Part shown: one piece after another, positions 1-8,426 of the stretch
How positions within the stretch are numbered: the stretch's first letter is position 1
Layout of the letters: each line of letters opens with the position of its first letter
NCBI GenBank assembly: GCA_965215765.1
Contig: OZ244118.1
Span: 248,001 to 312,000 of the forward strand
Reading direction: 5' to 3'
Source: G965212025 sp965215765
GTDB taxonomy: Bacteria; Pseudomonadota; Gammaproteobacteria; Poriferisulfidales; Oxydemutatoraceae
DNA length: 64,000 nucleotides
Notes under the pieces: model-generated
Databases searched by the model: none
What the model was told of the DNA's origin: nothing
What the model saw: the letters and a program-made list of their open reading frames with translations, nothing else
Position numbers and translations under genes: made by a program

Positions 1-389
1 ACTTCAGAGAGTCGTCTGGAAGAACGATAAGCTTTCCAGAGGGTGTGATGACGGCAGCCATCTCGTTTAGAGCCTATGACCCGAACCCTGCGGGTCTGCT
101 ACCAGACCCTGTACCTGTAGATTCTTCTGGCGGCTTGGTAATAGTAATTAGGGAAGATACCACATTTACGTGGACAATAGGGGAACAGCATGGCTTGAGA
201 GTATTTTTTGTAGATACAAATAAAGGGGAGAATGTCGTTGTCCGGTTCGAGGAGCCACCCGTGGAGGGGAGCTATTTCGTTATTCGTGTCACCCTTAATG
301 GTAGGGCTAATACCATACGCGTGACGGCGGCGGCAAAGGCGACGCAGCAACTCAGGATCAGAACGTTTCTGGGTGGTGCTGTTCGCTGA
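1..389 (+). CDS. 3' end of a secreted Ig/cadherin-like repeat protein (partial)
   Basis: The reading frame is open from the left window edge to a TGA at 387-389, so this is the C-terminal part of a gene that begins outside the window. The last ~115 residues match the last domain of the gene at 2317-4542: both have a TAISF start, a GEQ..[LV]RVFFV strand, the block GENVVVRFEEPPVEG.YFVIRVT, and the ending RIRTFLGGAVR. The domain looks like an Ig/cadherin-type beta-sandwich. The internal ATG at 45 is not a real start. The 3' flank (390-703) is a single copy of the 251-bp unit that is amplified downstream of the paralogue. This is a diverged copy of the 3' half of the same locus. No function beyond extracellular structural repeat can be given. 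Confidence 0.75.
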   Translation, partial: FRESSGRTISFPEGVMTAAISFRAYDPNPAGLLPDPVPVDSSGGLVIVIREDTTFTWTIGEQHGLRVFFVDTNKGENVVVRFEEPPVEGSYFVIRVTLNGRANTIRVTAAAKATQQLRIRTFLGGAVR

Positions 390-689
390 GGAATTGGCCT
401 TGGTGCCCTTCGGGTGGGCAATACGCTGACCAGACGTGGTTTTGATCTTGGTTTCTGCCAAGCCGGAAGCAGGTGCATCGCACTGTAGCCTTGGCATTGT
501 GGGGTTTCTCTGACCCGGGTCGACAAAGTTTCTTTGAAGTATTCGGGAAAGAGTATCGTCAGTACAGCTTATTAAAGGTCAGCAGGATTGGATGCCTTTG
601 GTTACCCTCTCGTGTTACCTGGCCGTTTCCCGAATCACCTTGTTGCACCCTGAGCTGTAAAGGCACAGCAAGAACCTCGCGACAGCGTG

Positions 690-1396
690 ACTTTTGGCTC
701 ACCAGCCAGATACTTGTCCATGTTCGAGGGCAACCTCGGATCACAGTTTTTTCGAAACATTTTGTCTGCGCGCGCGCGGGTGCGCCATGTCATAGTCATA
801 GACCGCGCAAGATGCTGAAAATCAAGATGGGTATAAACCTGAGTTGTGCTGATGTTGCTGTGGCCCAGAAGCTCCTGCACCGCCCGCAACTCATTGAAGA
901 CTCAAGGAGATGGCTGGCGAAGGAATGCCTGAGTATATGTGGGTGCAGGTGTTTGCCCAAGTTGTATTTTCTGGCCAGTCGGGCGAACCGGGTTTGCACG
1001 TTTTTCGGAGTCATCCTCGTCCCGTTTCGTGAAACAAAAAGCGCGTCCTCTCCGGATCGGGCATAACGGTTTCGAATTGGCAGCCAACGCATGATTGCCA
1101 GGCATGCGTGGTGACCGACAGGTATTTCCCGCTGTTTGTTGCCCTTCCCTGTTACCCGAACGTTCCCCTGTCTGCGCGGCTGTGTGAGCCCCAGGTTCAA
1201 GTCTTCAAGATTGCACATAATCAGTTCTGACAGCCGTAGCCCCGAAGAATAGGCCAGCTCGATAAGGCTCTGATCCCGAGTTTCCAGGGGATCATCGCTT
1301 GTTCTTGTCAAGCAGCAAGGAAAGTTCTTCACAGCTCAGTGTGTTCGGAAGCCGTTTTTTCGCACACGGGGCACGAATTCCGATGGTGGGATTGTT
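690..1396 (-). pseudogene. xerC: xerC fragment, frameshifted and 5'-truncated
   Basis: On the minus strand this reads as the tyrosine recombinase catalytic domain, close to the intact xerC at 5896-6825: SGLRLSEL (first Arg), GKGNKQRE (Lys), HPHILRHSF (His-x-x-Arg), then after a one-base deletion near 896 the frame shifts to LGHSNISTTQVYTHLD (second His and Tyr). A further frame disruption occurs near 800 in the C-terminal tail. The N-terminal DNA-binding domain is missing: homology starts at about 1396, where it is fused to dnaG-derived sequence. It is a non-functional relic of a duplication. Confidence 0.85.
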
Positions 1397-1900
1397 TGCT
1401 GCCTGAACAGGCTTGATATGTGGTAGGCGGTTGCGGTGCGCCCGGCGTGGAAACGTAGTTTCTCATGCCATGGGTGGCAAGAGAGACCACGTCCATCTAG
1501 CCTTCAACCACCCACACTTCATTGGAGCTTTTTATGGTACTGGCCTCAGGAACCCCATAAAGTTCACGGCGTTTTTGGAACAACGGGGTTTCGGGAGAGT
1601 TAAGGTGTTTGGCAGGCGCACTCTCATCCAGCGACTGACCACCAAAAGCGATGATGCGGGAGGAGAGACTTGCGATGTAAAATGCTTCGTTCGAAACGCC
1701 AAGGGCAATTTAGGCGCGTCTGGCGATAAAAAACCGACGTTTGAAGTCTTGGGCATCATCATTTGTGGTGTCTCGTTTTGTGGTGCGGCAAAAACACCGT
1801 GCCAGCAGCGAATAGCTTTGCGAGCTTCAGTTTTGTTTCTTTCTGCCGTGACGCATAAAAAGAGTTCAGGCTTCTTTAGCAGCAGGTCGCACCCATCGTC
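1397..1900 (-). pseudogene. dnaG: dnaG (DNA primase) fragment, decayed
   Basis: The minus-strand translation of 1430-1690 gives the primase TOPRIM region: RIIAFGGQSLDE, then HLNSPETPLFQKRRELYG, then VWVVEG-stop-MDVVSLATHG. These match the primase motifs GRVIAFGGR, KYLNSPET.LFHKGRELYG and VVEGYMDVVALA. The conserved Tyr codon of GYMDVV has become TAG (at about 1498-1500). Toward 1397, in another frame, ATAYHISSLFRQ matches the following TTADHI..LFR motif. Toward 1750, NVGFLSPDAPKL resembles the G[YF]APPGWDNL region, again in another frame. At least two frameshifts and one stop make it a relic; the zinc-binding N-terminus is not recognisable. A working dnaG must be elsewhere. The 1700-1900 boundary is soft. 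Confidence 0.8.
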
Positions 1901-2310
1901 AGTTTTTCCGTCTGCTGCAATCGCGCCGCGATGTGTCAATCGGACAGGGATTTGATGCCTGTAGTGACCAAGTGGTGGCTCGGCGCGTCGTCCATAAGAG
2001 TGATCAGACCTGCGCAGGGCAGAGGTGTGGGCGTCTCGCTTTGGAGTAAATCACGGACTGGCTTCCGTTTCGCACTGACCGGTCGATGTTGCCGTGTTCC
2101 TTGTGCTGGCATGACGAGTGGCGGCTTCCTTCCTGAGAATGCGTGGTATAATTAAACGGCATTGAGCGGTCAACGGAGTTCCGCTTGGAGGCGGCGTTTG
2201 CCTTTGCTGCCCGAGAAAGAGGTGGATCTTTAGGATGACAGTGGTCGGGAGGGTGCTTCAAGGATGTTTTTTACTTTAATTGAGCTTCGACTTGGCTCGA
2301 AACGGAGGAT
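1901..2310. other. Intergenic stretch without a convincing gene
   Basis: No ORF here has recognisable content. On the minus strand 2180-2230 reads RAAKANAASKRN, which is faintly like the basic tail of ribosomal protein S21 (rpsU normally precedes dnaG), but the rest of S21 is not visible, so this is only a hint that the relic once included rpsU-dnaG. The right half carries promoter-like sequence and the ribosome-binding site of the next gene. Confidence 0.4.
2144..2152 (+). promoter_or_regulatory. Extended -10 promoter candidate for gene A
   Basis: TGGTATAAT at 2144-2152 is an extended -10 (TG-n-TATAAT) with no good -35. It would start transcription near 2159 and give a ~155-nt leader for the gene at 2317. 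The opposite strand overlaps it with TTGACC (2168-2173)-17 nt-TATACC (2145-2150), which could have served the dnaG relic. Sequence-based only. Confidence 0.4.
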
Positions 2311-2316
2311 GTGATT

Positions 2317-4542
2317 GTGTCTATAGACGGTTATGGATTTTTTGCGGTTTGCAGGAAAATTGCTTGCCTTGCCATTTTGCTTGCATTTTCCTCAAGTGCC
2401 CAGGCGATATTTAAAGAGTCACCAATTGGTATCACTTTCGAATCCACAGATAAACTTCGTACGAAAAAAACTGCCCAAGAGTATAGTTTTGTGGTGGGAG
2501 AAATAACAATTACAGATGGTAGTACGCAGACTCAATGGAGCATAGGGAAAGGGGAGGGGGAGCTGGAATATGGTGTAGCCGATTTTATTCTTTCCCTTGA
2601 TAGGCCGGATGTCACCGTCCTGACCAGGACTCCTACGACCATGGGGCAGACAGTTTTTTACAGGTATAGTTTGCTGGAAGATCCCTCCGTCAGCGTTGAT
2701 GAATTTGACGTGATTGCTCAGGATGGTACGAGAAAAACCACGCTGACGGTTTTAGTTGGTGTCTTTAACGATCCGCCAAGGGTATATGATTCCGAAGGAG
2801 AGATGATCACCAGTGAGACAGCTCCTAAATCCGTTGGTACATATACAGCTACGTTTGCTGTTGGTGAGGTGAGCACGATCGTGTTCTCGGCAGATGAAGC
2901 GAAAACGCTTGATCCGGTCGCGACTGCCCAATATTTTACGTGGTCAATTATTCCGAATGTTGATAGTCTCGCTACCGTGTTCTTTGCCAATACCGATGAA
3001 AGTCAGTTTATTGCCAGCCCTCAAATCGGAGTTGCAGGATCAGACGTAGGCGTGGTGTATAAAAGTTCCCCGGGTGAAAACATCGCTGATGCAGGGTATA
3101 CGCTGGTGGTGAGAGATACGTTGGGCGGTGCAGCCACCGTTACTGTGTTGCTTACGCCGGAATTTCCGATGGTTAACTATAAAGGCTCTCCTGTTGAAGG
3201 TGGTGAATTGGCTGTCAGTATTGAAGAGCTTGGTAATGGGCACTCGTTTGAGCTTTCAGCTGATACGCCTGCCTGTCTAGAGGTGCCGGAGTGTCTGTCT
3301 TGGTCTAGCGATGACGTAGACATAACCCCTACCCCTACGGCAGGGGGGGACACAGTTAGAGTCACAGTACCAGAAGGGACAGATGTAGGCTCCTCCTTTA
3401 CTGTTACCGTTCTTGTCTCTGGCTCCACGCCAGTCTCGGTGGCCACTGTTAATGTAACGATTGTAGCGAACATGGCACCCAGAATTGTGTCAATAGACGG
3501 GTTTACAGGCAGGACGTTCAATGTTTCGCCAAATTTAGGTACCGTGCGATTTCCTGTTGTTGCCACTGATGATTTTGACCCGGAAAGCATGACATGGACG
3601 ATTTCCAGTGCTGCGGGTTCAGGCAAAGGCACCGCCAGCTTCTTCGTGAATGGTGATCTGCAGGATACCGCCATGGGGTCAATTGTCATGGTCGACTTTA
3701 AGAAAGGCTCAGCAGGTTCGACGTTTACACTCACTGTGACGGATCGCGCAGGGCTTTTTTATACGACCACGGTGACTATCAATCCGAGTGGTTTGCCACT
3801 TGATGCTGCTCCGCCTAGGCTAGAGGGAGGGAGCCAGAATATATATGTAGACGAGGCACCTTCAAGCCTGGTTTTGACATTCAGGGCAAGTGACGGTCAT
3901 TTTGGAGAACAAGAGGCTCTGAGGTGGTCAGTATATGATCTTGTCGGCCTTGTTATTGAAGACGCGAGTAGCGTGACCACGGGTCTGGAACGCAAGCTTG
4001 TGCTCAGCTTTACTGGTTCAAGTACGCAAGTTTTCGGAACCTTCACAGTTCAGATAGAAAATTCCTACCAACAAAAGTTCAGACGTATAGTTACGGTTGA
4101 GGTCAGAGATATGCCCCCCATTATGCCCCCCATTATGCCCCCCAATCTGCCCCCCATAGTAACGGCTCGGGTCGATGATGTGTCTTTCAGCAGCAGTGGG
4201 GAAGCAGGAACGATAGGCTTGCCAGAGGCTGTAGTGACAACAGCCATCTCGTTTAGTGTCTATGACCCGGGTGGTCAGCCTCCAGAAGGAAACACATTCA
4301 AGTGGGCATTAGGAGAACAGTCTGGCGTGAGAGTGTTTTTTGTCGGTACAGATAGAGGGGAAAATGTCGTTGTCCGGTTCGAGGAGCCACCCGTGGAAGG
4401 GAACTATTTCGTTATTCGGGTCACCGATAATCGTTTTCAACTGCCTCGTGGAATCATTTTTAATACCATACGTATGGATACGCTACCCAAGGAGGTGGAG
4501 CAGTTCAGGATCAGAACGTTTCTGGGTGGTGCCGTCCGCTGA
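2317..4542 (+). CDS. Secreted Ig/cadherin-like repeat protein (gene A)
   Basis: About 741 aa. I prefer GTG 2317 over GTG 2311 because GGAGG at 2304-2308 lies 8 nt from 2317 but only 2 nt from 2311. The N-terminus is a Sec signal peptide: basic CRK, hydrophobic IACLAILLAFSSS, cleavage after AQA (about residue 29). The mature protein is a string of about five to six beta-sandwich modules of ~100-120 residues. Linkers such as NDPPRVYDSEG, NMAPRIVSIDG, DAAPPRLEGG and NLPPIVTARV mark module starts, as in cadherin-like or VCBS-type repeats. A PPIM-repeat proline linker lies near residue 605. The last module is shared with the partial gene at 1-389. The protein ends ...FRIRTFLGGAVR, the same tail as the giant proteases at 28262-64000. 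It is probably a cell-surface or released protein; no enzymatic domain is seen. Confidence 0.8.
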   Translation: MSIDGYGFFAVCRKIACLAILLAFSSSAQAIFKESPIGITFESTDKLRTKKTAQEYSFVVGEITITDGSTQTQWSIGKGEGELEYGVADFILSLDRPDVTVLTRTPTTMGQTVFYRYSLLEDPSVSVDEFDVIAQDGTRKTTLTVLVGVFNDPPRVYDSEGEMITSETAPKSVGTYTATFAVGEVSTIVFSADEAKTLDPVATAQYFTWSIIPNVDSLATVFFANTDESQFIASPQIGVAGSDVGVVYKSSPGENIADAGYTLVVRDTLGGAATVTVLLTPEFPMVNYKGSPVEGGELAVSIEELGNGHSFELSADTPACLEVPECLSWSSDDVDITPTPTAGGDTVRVTVPEGTDVGSSFTVTVLVSGSTPVSVATVNVTIVANMAPRIVSIDGFTGRTFNVSPNLGTVRFPVVATDDFDPESMTWTISSAAGSGKGTASFFVNGDLQDTAMGSIVMVDFKKGSAGSTFTLTVTDRAGLFYTTTVTINPSGLPLDAAPPRLEGGSQNIYVDEAPSSLVLTFRASDGHFGEQEALRWSVYDLVGLVIEDASSVTTGLERKLVLSFTGSSTQVFGTFTVQIENSYQQKFRRIVTVEVRDMPPIMPPIMPPNLPPIVTARVDDVSFSSSGEAGTIGLPEAVVTTAISFSVYDPGGQPPEGNTFKWALGEQSGVRVFFVGTDRGENVVVRFEEPPVEGNYFVIRVTDNRFQLPRGIIFNTIRMDTLPKEVEQFRIRTFLGGAVR

Positions 4543-4588
4543 GGAATTGACCTTGGTGCCCTCCGGGTGGGCAATATGTTTAGCCGGC

Positions 4589-5840
4589 GTGGCTTTGGTC
4601 TCGGTTCCTGCCAAGCCGGAAGCAGGTGCATCACGCTGTAGCCTTGGCATTGTGAGGTTTCTCTGACCCGGGTCGACCAAATTTCTTTGAAGTATTCGGG
4701 AAAGAGTATCGTCAGTACAGCTTATTAAAGGTCAGCAGGATTGGATGCCTTTGGTTGCCCTCTCGTGTTACCTGTCCGTTCCCGAATCACCTTGTTGCAC
4801 CCAGAGCTGTAAAGGCACAGCAAGAACCTCGCGACAGCGTGACTTTAATCTCGGTTCCTGCCAAGCCGGAAGCAGGTGTATCACGGTGTAGCCTTGGCAT
4901 TGTGAGGTTTCTCTGACCCGGGTCGACCAAGTTTCTTTGAAGTATTCGGGAAAGAATATCGTCAGTACAGCTTATTAAAGGTCAGCAGGATTGGATGCCT
5001 TTGGTTGCCTTTTCATGTTACTTGGCCATTTCCCGAATCACCTTGTTGCACCCAGAGCTGTAAAGGCACAGCAAGAACCTCGCGACAGCGTGGCTTTGGT
5101 CTCGGTTCCTGCCAAGCCGGAAGCAGGTGCATCACGCTGTAGCCTTGGCATTGTGAGGTTTCTCTGACCCGGGTCGACCAAGTTTCTTTGAAGTATTCGG
5201 GAAAGAATATCGTCAGTACAGCTTATTATAAGGTCAGCAGGATTGGATGCCTTTGGTTGCCCTTTCATGTTACTTGGCCGTTCCCGAATCACCTTGTTGA
5301 ACCCAGAGCTGTAAAGGCACAGCAAGAACCTCGAGACAGCGTGGCGTTGATCTCGGTTCCTGCCAAGCCGGAAGCAGGTGCATCACGCTGTAGCCTTGGC
5401 ATTGTGAGGTTTCTCTGACCCGGGTCGACCAAATTTCTTTGAAGTATTCGGGAAAGAGTATTGTCAGTACAGCTTATTAAAGGTCAGCAGGATTGGATGC
5501 CTTTGGTTACCCTCTCGTGTTACTTGACCGTTTCCCGGATCACCTTGTTGCACCCAGAGCTGTAAAGGCACAGCAAGAACCTCGAGACAGCGTGGCTTTG
5601 AACTCGGTTCCTGCCAAGCCGGAAGCAGGTGCATCACGCTGTAGCCTTGGCATTGTGAGGTTTCTCTGACCCGGGTCGACAAAGTTTCTTTGAAGTATTC
5701 GGGAAAGAGTATCGTCAGTACAGCTTATTAAAAGTCAGCAGGATTGGACGCCTTTGGTTGCCCTTTCATGTTACTTGGCCGTTCCCGAATCACCTTGTTG
5801 CACCCAGAGCTGTAAAGGCACAGCAAGAACCTCGAGACAG
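4589..5840. repeat. Tandem array, five ~251-bp units, between gene A and xerC
   Basis: The anchor TGACCCGGGTCGAC occurs at 4664, 4914, 5165, 5416 and 5667, giving periods of 250-251 bp. Each unit runs from GTGGCTTTG.TCTCGGTTCCTGCC to AACCTCGAGACAGC. The unit covers the space between the convergent 3' ends of gene A and xerC, and includes neither stop codon. The related segment at 430-703 has one copy, so this is a local amplification. The joint shares GTGGCTTT-like sequence on both sides. Short ORFs within it (60-95 codons) look incidental. Confidence 0.9.
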
Positions 5841-5895
5841 CATGGCTTTTTGCCCACCAGCCAGATACCTGCCCATGTTCGGGGGCAATTCCGGA

Positions 5896-6825
5896 TCACA
5901 GCTTTTTCGAAACGTTTTGTCTGCGCGCGCGCGGGTGCGCCTTGTCATAGACCGCCGCAAGATGCTGAAAATCAAGATGGGTATAAACCTGAGTTGTGCT
6001 GATGTTGCTGTGGCCTAGAAGCTCCTGCACCGCCCGCAACTCACCTGAAGACTCAAGGAGATGGCTGGCGAAGGAATGCCTGAGTATATGTGGGTGCAGG
6101 TGTTTGCCCAAGTGGTATTTTCTAGCCAGTCGGGCGAATCGGGTTTGCACGTTTTTCGGAGTCATCCTCGTCCCGTTTCGCGAAACAAAAAGCGCGTCCT
6201 CTCCGGATCGGGCATAACGGTTTCGAATTGGCAACCAACGCATGATTGCCAGGCATGCGTGGTGACCGACAGGTACTTCTCGTTGTTTGTTGCCCTTCCC
6301 TGTTACCCGAACATTCCCCTGTCTGCGCGGCTGTGCGGCCCCCAGGTTCAAGTCTTCAAGATTGCACATAATCAGTTCTGACAGCCGTAGCCCTGAAGAA
6401 TAGGCCAGCTCGATAAGGCTCTGGTCACGAATTTCCAGGGGATCATCGCTTTTCTTGTCAAGCAACAAGGAAAGTTCTTCACAGCTCAGTGTGTTCGGAA
6501 GCCGTTTTTTCGCACGCGGGGCATGAATTCCGGTGGTGGGATTGTTTGCTGTCTGCTGCGTCGCCACGCAGTAGCGATAAAAGCCTCGTAAGCTTGATGC
6601 TTGGCGCTGCAAGGTGCGACCGCTTATGTTTTGAGAGGCGCGATGAGCCAGGTAGCCTCGCAGCACTTCCCCACCGATGGTGCGCCAGTCCTCCCCCGCT
6701 TTTTCCAGGAAGGCGGCGAAACTTTGCAAGTCTTGCCGGTAACTCACGATGGTGTTCTGGGCACAAAAACGCCCGTTGGCAAGCATGTCCAAATATTTTG
6801 AAAGTACGTCAGCAAAGCTGTCCAT
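5896..6825 (-). CDS. xerC: Tyrosine recombinase XerC
   Basis: 309 aa, the usual XerC length. Works with XerD at dif to resolve chromosome dimers. The N-terminal SAM-like core-binding domain (about 1-90, with VSYRQDLQSFAAFL) is followed by the catalytic domain carrying all active residues: Arg in SGLRLSEL, Lys in GKGNKQRE, His-x-x-Arg in HPHILRHSF, His in LGHSN and the nucleophile Tyr in TQVYTHLD. ATG at 6825 has GGAAGAG upstream. It lies 4 bp after the DUF484 gene in a dapF-DUF484-xerC operon typical of gammaproteobacteria, which supports XerC over XerD. A broken copy of its 3' part lies at 690-1396. Confidence 0.95.
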   Translation of the reverse strand: MDSFADVLSKYLDMLANGRFCAQNTIVSYRQDLQSFAAFLEKAGEDWRTIGGEVLRGYLAHRASQNISGRTLQRQASSLRGFYRYCVATQQTANNPTTGIHAPRAKKRLPNTLSCEELSLLLDKKSDDPLEIRDQSLIELAYSSGLRLSELIMCNLEDLNLGAAQPRRQGNVRVTGKGNKQREVPVGHHACLAIMRWLPIRNRYARSGEDALFVSRNGTRMTPKNVQTRFARLARKYHLGKHLHPHILRHSFASHLLESSGELRAVQELLGHSNISTTQVYTHLDFQHLAAVYDKAHPRARRQNVSKKL

Positions 6826-6829
6826 CTGA

Positions 6830-7600
6830 TTACTCTTCCGGCTTCGCTGATGCAGTGGCAGTCACCCCAATCAATGAGCCAAGTTGCGTCAGAAACAGCG
6901 TGCCCATTTTTGGGGCGAAATGGTGGGGGTCAGCACTGCCCAGTGAGAGCACAGCCGCCGGCGTTTTATTTTCAGGGCATATAATCGGGACAATCACAGT
7001 GGAGGCCAGCCTGCTGACAGGCTTACCAAACAATGCGATTTTCTGTGCATTGTTCAGCGGCTCGCAACTTGGAATGCCACTGCTGAATGCTCTGCGAAAC
7101 AACCCGGCCACACGTTCATCCCTGATGCTGAGCGTTTTGCCCAAGTGGATGGTGCGGGTTTCATTGTTGCTGAAACTGTCCAGCCAGCAGAGGGCAAGGC
7201 GCAAGTCCGGAAAAAACTCATTGAACACGGTTCGACATATTTGACTCGTGGTCAGGGTGTTCGGGTAGATGCCCGCCTCCTCTTTTAGTGCTTTCAGGCT
7301 TTCTTTCAGAAGACTCGCAGACAGGGCATGAAGGCAAAAAGAAACTTTTTGATTGGCCTCAGCTAATTTTGCCCATGAGTTCATTTTTTCGAGTAACTGT
7401 AAATTTTTTTCGCGTAAGAGCTGAACCTGTTTTTTTTGCAGGGAAGTGATGTTTTCGCTTTCAAATTCAATCTCCAGGTAAGTCAGAAATTCCGGATATT
7501 TTTTCAACATATCCGGATTCTTCCGAAGCCAGGAGACGGCAACCTCTTCCTCAGAGAGATCTGTTTCGGAATGGCTTTTGAGGGGCCTCTTTTCAGACAT
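6830..7600 (-). CDS. DUF484 family protein
   Basis: 256 aa, located between dapF and xerC, the standard position of the DUF484 family. The N-terminus has the family pattern VSWLRKNPDMLKKYPEFL (residues about 22-39), then a Gln/Lys/Leu-rich coiled coil (SLQKKQVQLLREKNLQLLEKM), then a GAF-like domain to the end (IVPIICPENKTPAAVLSLGS). The biochemical role of the family is unknown; the conserved link to xerC hints at a role around recombination or cell division, but that is inference. Its start overlaps the dapF end by 8 bp, so translation is probably coupled. Confidence 0.9.
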   Translation of the reverse strand: MSEKRPLKSHSETDLSEEEVAVSWLRKNPDMLKKYPEFLTYLEIEFESENITSLQKKQVQLLREKNLQLLEKMNSWAKLAEANQKVSFCLHALSASLLKESLKALKEEAGIYPNTLTTSQICRTVFNEFFPDLRLALCWLDSFSNNETRTIHLGKTLSIRDERVAGLFRRAFSSGIPSCEPLNNAQKIALFGKPVSRLASTVIVPIICPENKTPAAVLSLGSADPHHFAPKMGTLFLTQLGSLIGVTATASAKPEE

Positions 7601-8423
7601 CGAACAACGTTCCAGTGAAGACTTTTACGGGTTGCACAGACATCTCTACCCTTCCGGAAGCGTCAGGGTAGCGGATTGTCGTGATGCCTCCGGGCAAAGC
7701 GACCTGCACTTTCTCGTCCAGTAATTGCCACTTTCTGCCGATACATACAGCGGCGCAGGCTCCACTGCCACATGCCGATGTTTCCCCAACGCCACGTTCA
7801 AAAACGCGCAGGCGGATTTGTCCGGATGACAAAATTTGCATGGCTCCGACGTTGACCCCTTCCGGAAAATCAGGGCTTGCCTGGAGGGCTTCTCCAAGTT
7901 TTTGTAATGGAGCCTTCGTAATATCGGGAAAAATCACAACGGCGTGCGGATTTCCCAAATTAACGAGTCCTGCCTCATACTCTGTTTTGGCTACGCAAAA
8001 AGTGGCTTTACCATTGCGGACTTTCCCAAGATAGGGGGTTTTCTTTGCCAGGAACTCCGGCGACTCAATTTTGGCGGCAACCCGGCCGTTGCTCAAGAGC
8101 CGCAAAAACACTTTTTGTTTTCCAATGGCAAGTGTGACCTCATTTGTCTCGCATAAGTCATGAGCGTGCAGAAAGCTGGCAACACAGCATACGCCGTTTC
8201 CGCATTGCTGCGACTCGGAGCCGTCTGGATTGAAAACTTTCAGCCTGTTGCGCGCCTGCGAGTCTCTTGACACCCACAGGAGCTGGTCAAACCCGATGCC
8301 GGTTTCCCGGTTTGCCCACTGTCGTACCCGCGTGATGGATGGTTTTTTGGCTCCAGGCGGGGCGAGAACAATCATGAAATGATTGCCGTTGGCGTGGTAC
8401 TTGGAAAAATCAATCTTTGCCAT
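7593..8423 (-). CDS. dapF: Diaminopimelate epimerase
   Basis: 276 aa. Interconverts LL- and meso-diaminopimelate in lysine and peptidoglycan synthesis, in the cytoplasm. Both catalytic cysteines are present: in QQCGNGVCC (about residue 78) and ETSACGSGACA (about residue 220). The substrate-binding region YHANGNHFMIV is at the N-terminus. I place the start at ATG 8423 (or the adjacent ATG 8426) because the family begins with ..FSKYHANGN; the upstream open frame to 8573 has no family similarity. First gene of dapF-DUF484-xerC. lysA, often upstream, is absent. Confidence 0.95.
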   Translation of the reverse strand: MAKIDFSKYHANGNHFMIVLAPPGAKKPSITRVRQWANRETGIGFDQLLWVSRDSQARNRLKVFNPDGSESQQCGNGVCCVASFLHAHDLCETNEVTLAIGKQKVFLRLLSNGRVAAKIESPEFLAKKTPYLGKVRNGKATFCVAKTEYEAGLVNLGNPHAVVIFPDITKAPLQKLGEALQASPDFPEGVNVGAMQILSSGQIRLRVFERGVGETSACGSGACAAVCIGRKWQLLDEKVQVALPGGITTIRYPDASGRVEMSVQPVKVFTGTLFDV

Positions 8424-8426
8424 CAT

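Larger units (their letters stand above)
1..1396. repeat. Diverged duplicate of the gene A - array - xerC segment
   Basis: Positions 1-1396 align in order with about 4200-6560: the C-terminal domain of gene A, then one copy of the 251-bp unit (about 430-703, five copies in the other segment), then the 3' two-thirds of xerC. Similarity stops at about 1396 (5'-GGGATTGTTTGCTG), where the sequence switches to a dnaG relic. The copy has many substitutions and indels, so the duplication is old relative to the 251-bp amplification. Confidence 0.75.

Noticed and set aside
690..1396. xerC relic as part of an integron or phage integrase
   Set aside because: Its sequence follows the resident xerC closely and is embedded in a larger copy of the same chromosomal segment; no attachment site or cargo genes.
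1413..1955. 180-codon plus-strand ORF at 1413-1955
   Set aside because: The opposite strand carries recognisable primase motifs over the same bases, so this frame is antisense to the dnaG relic.
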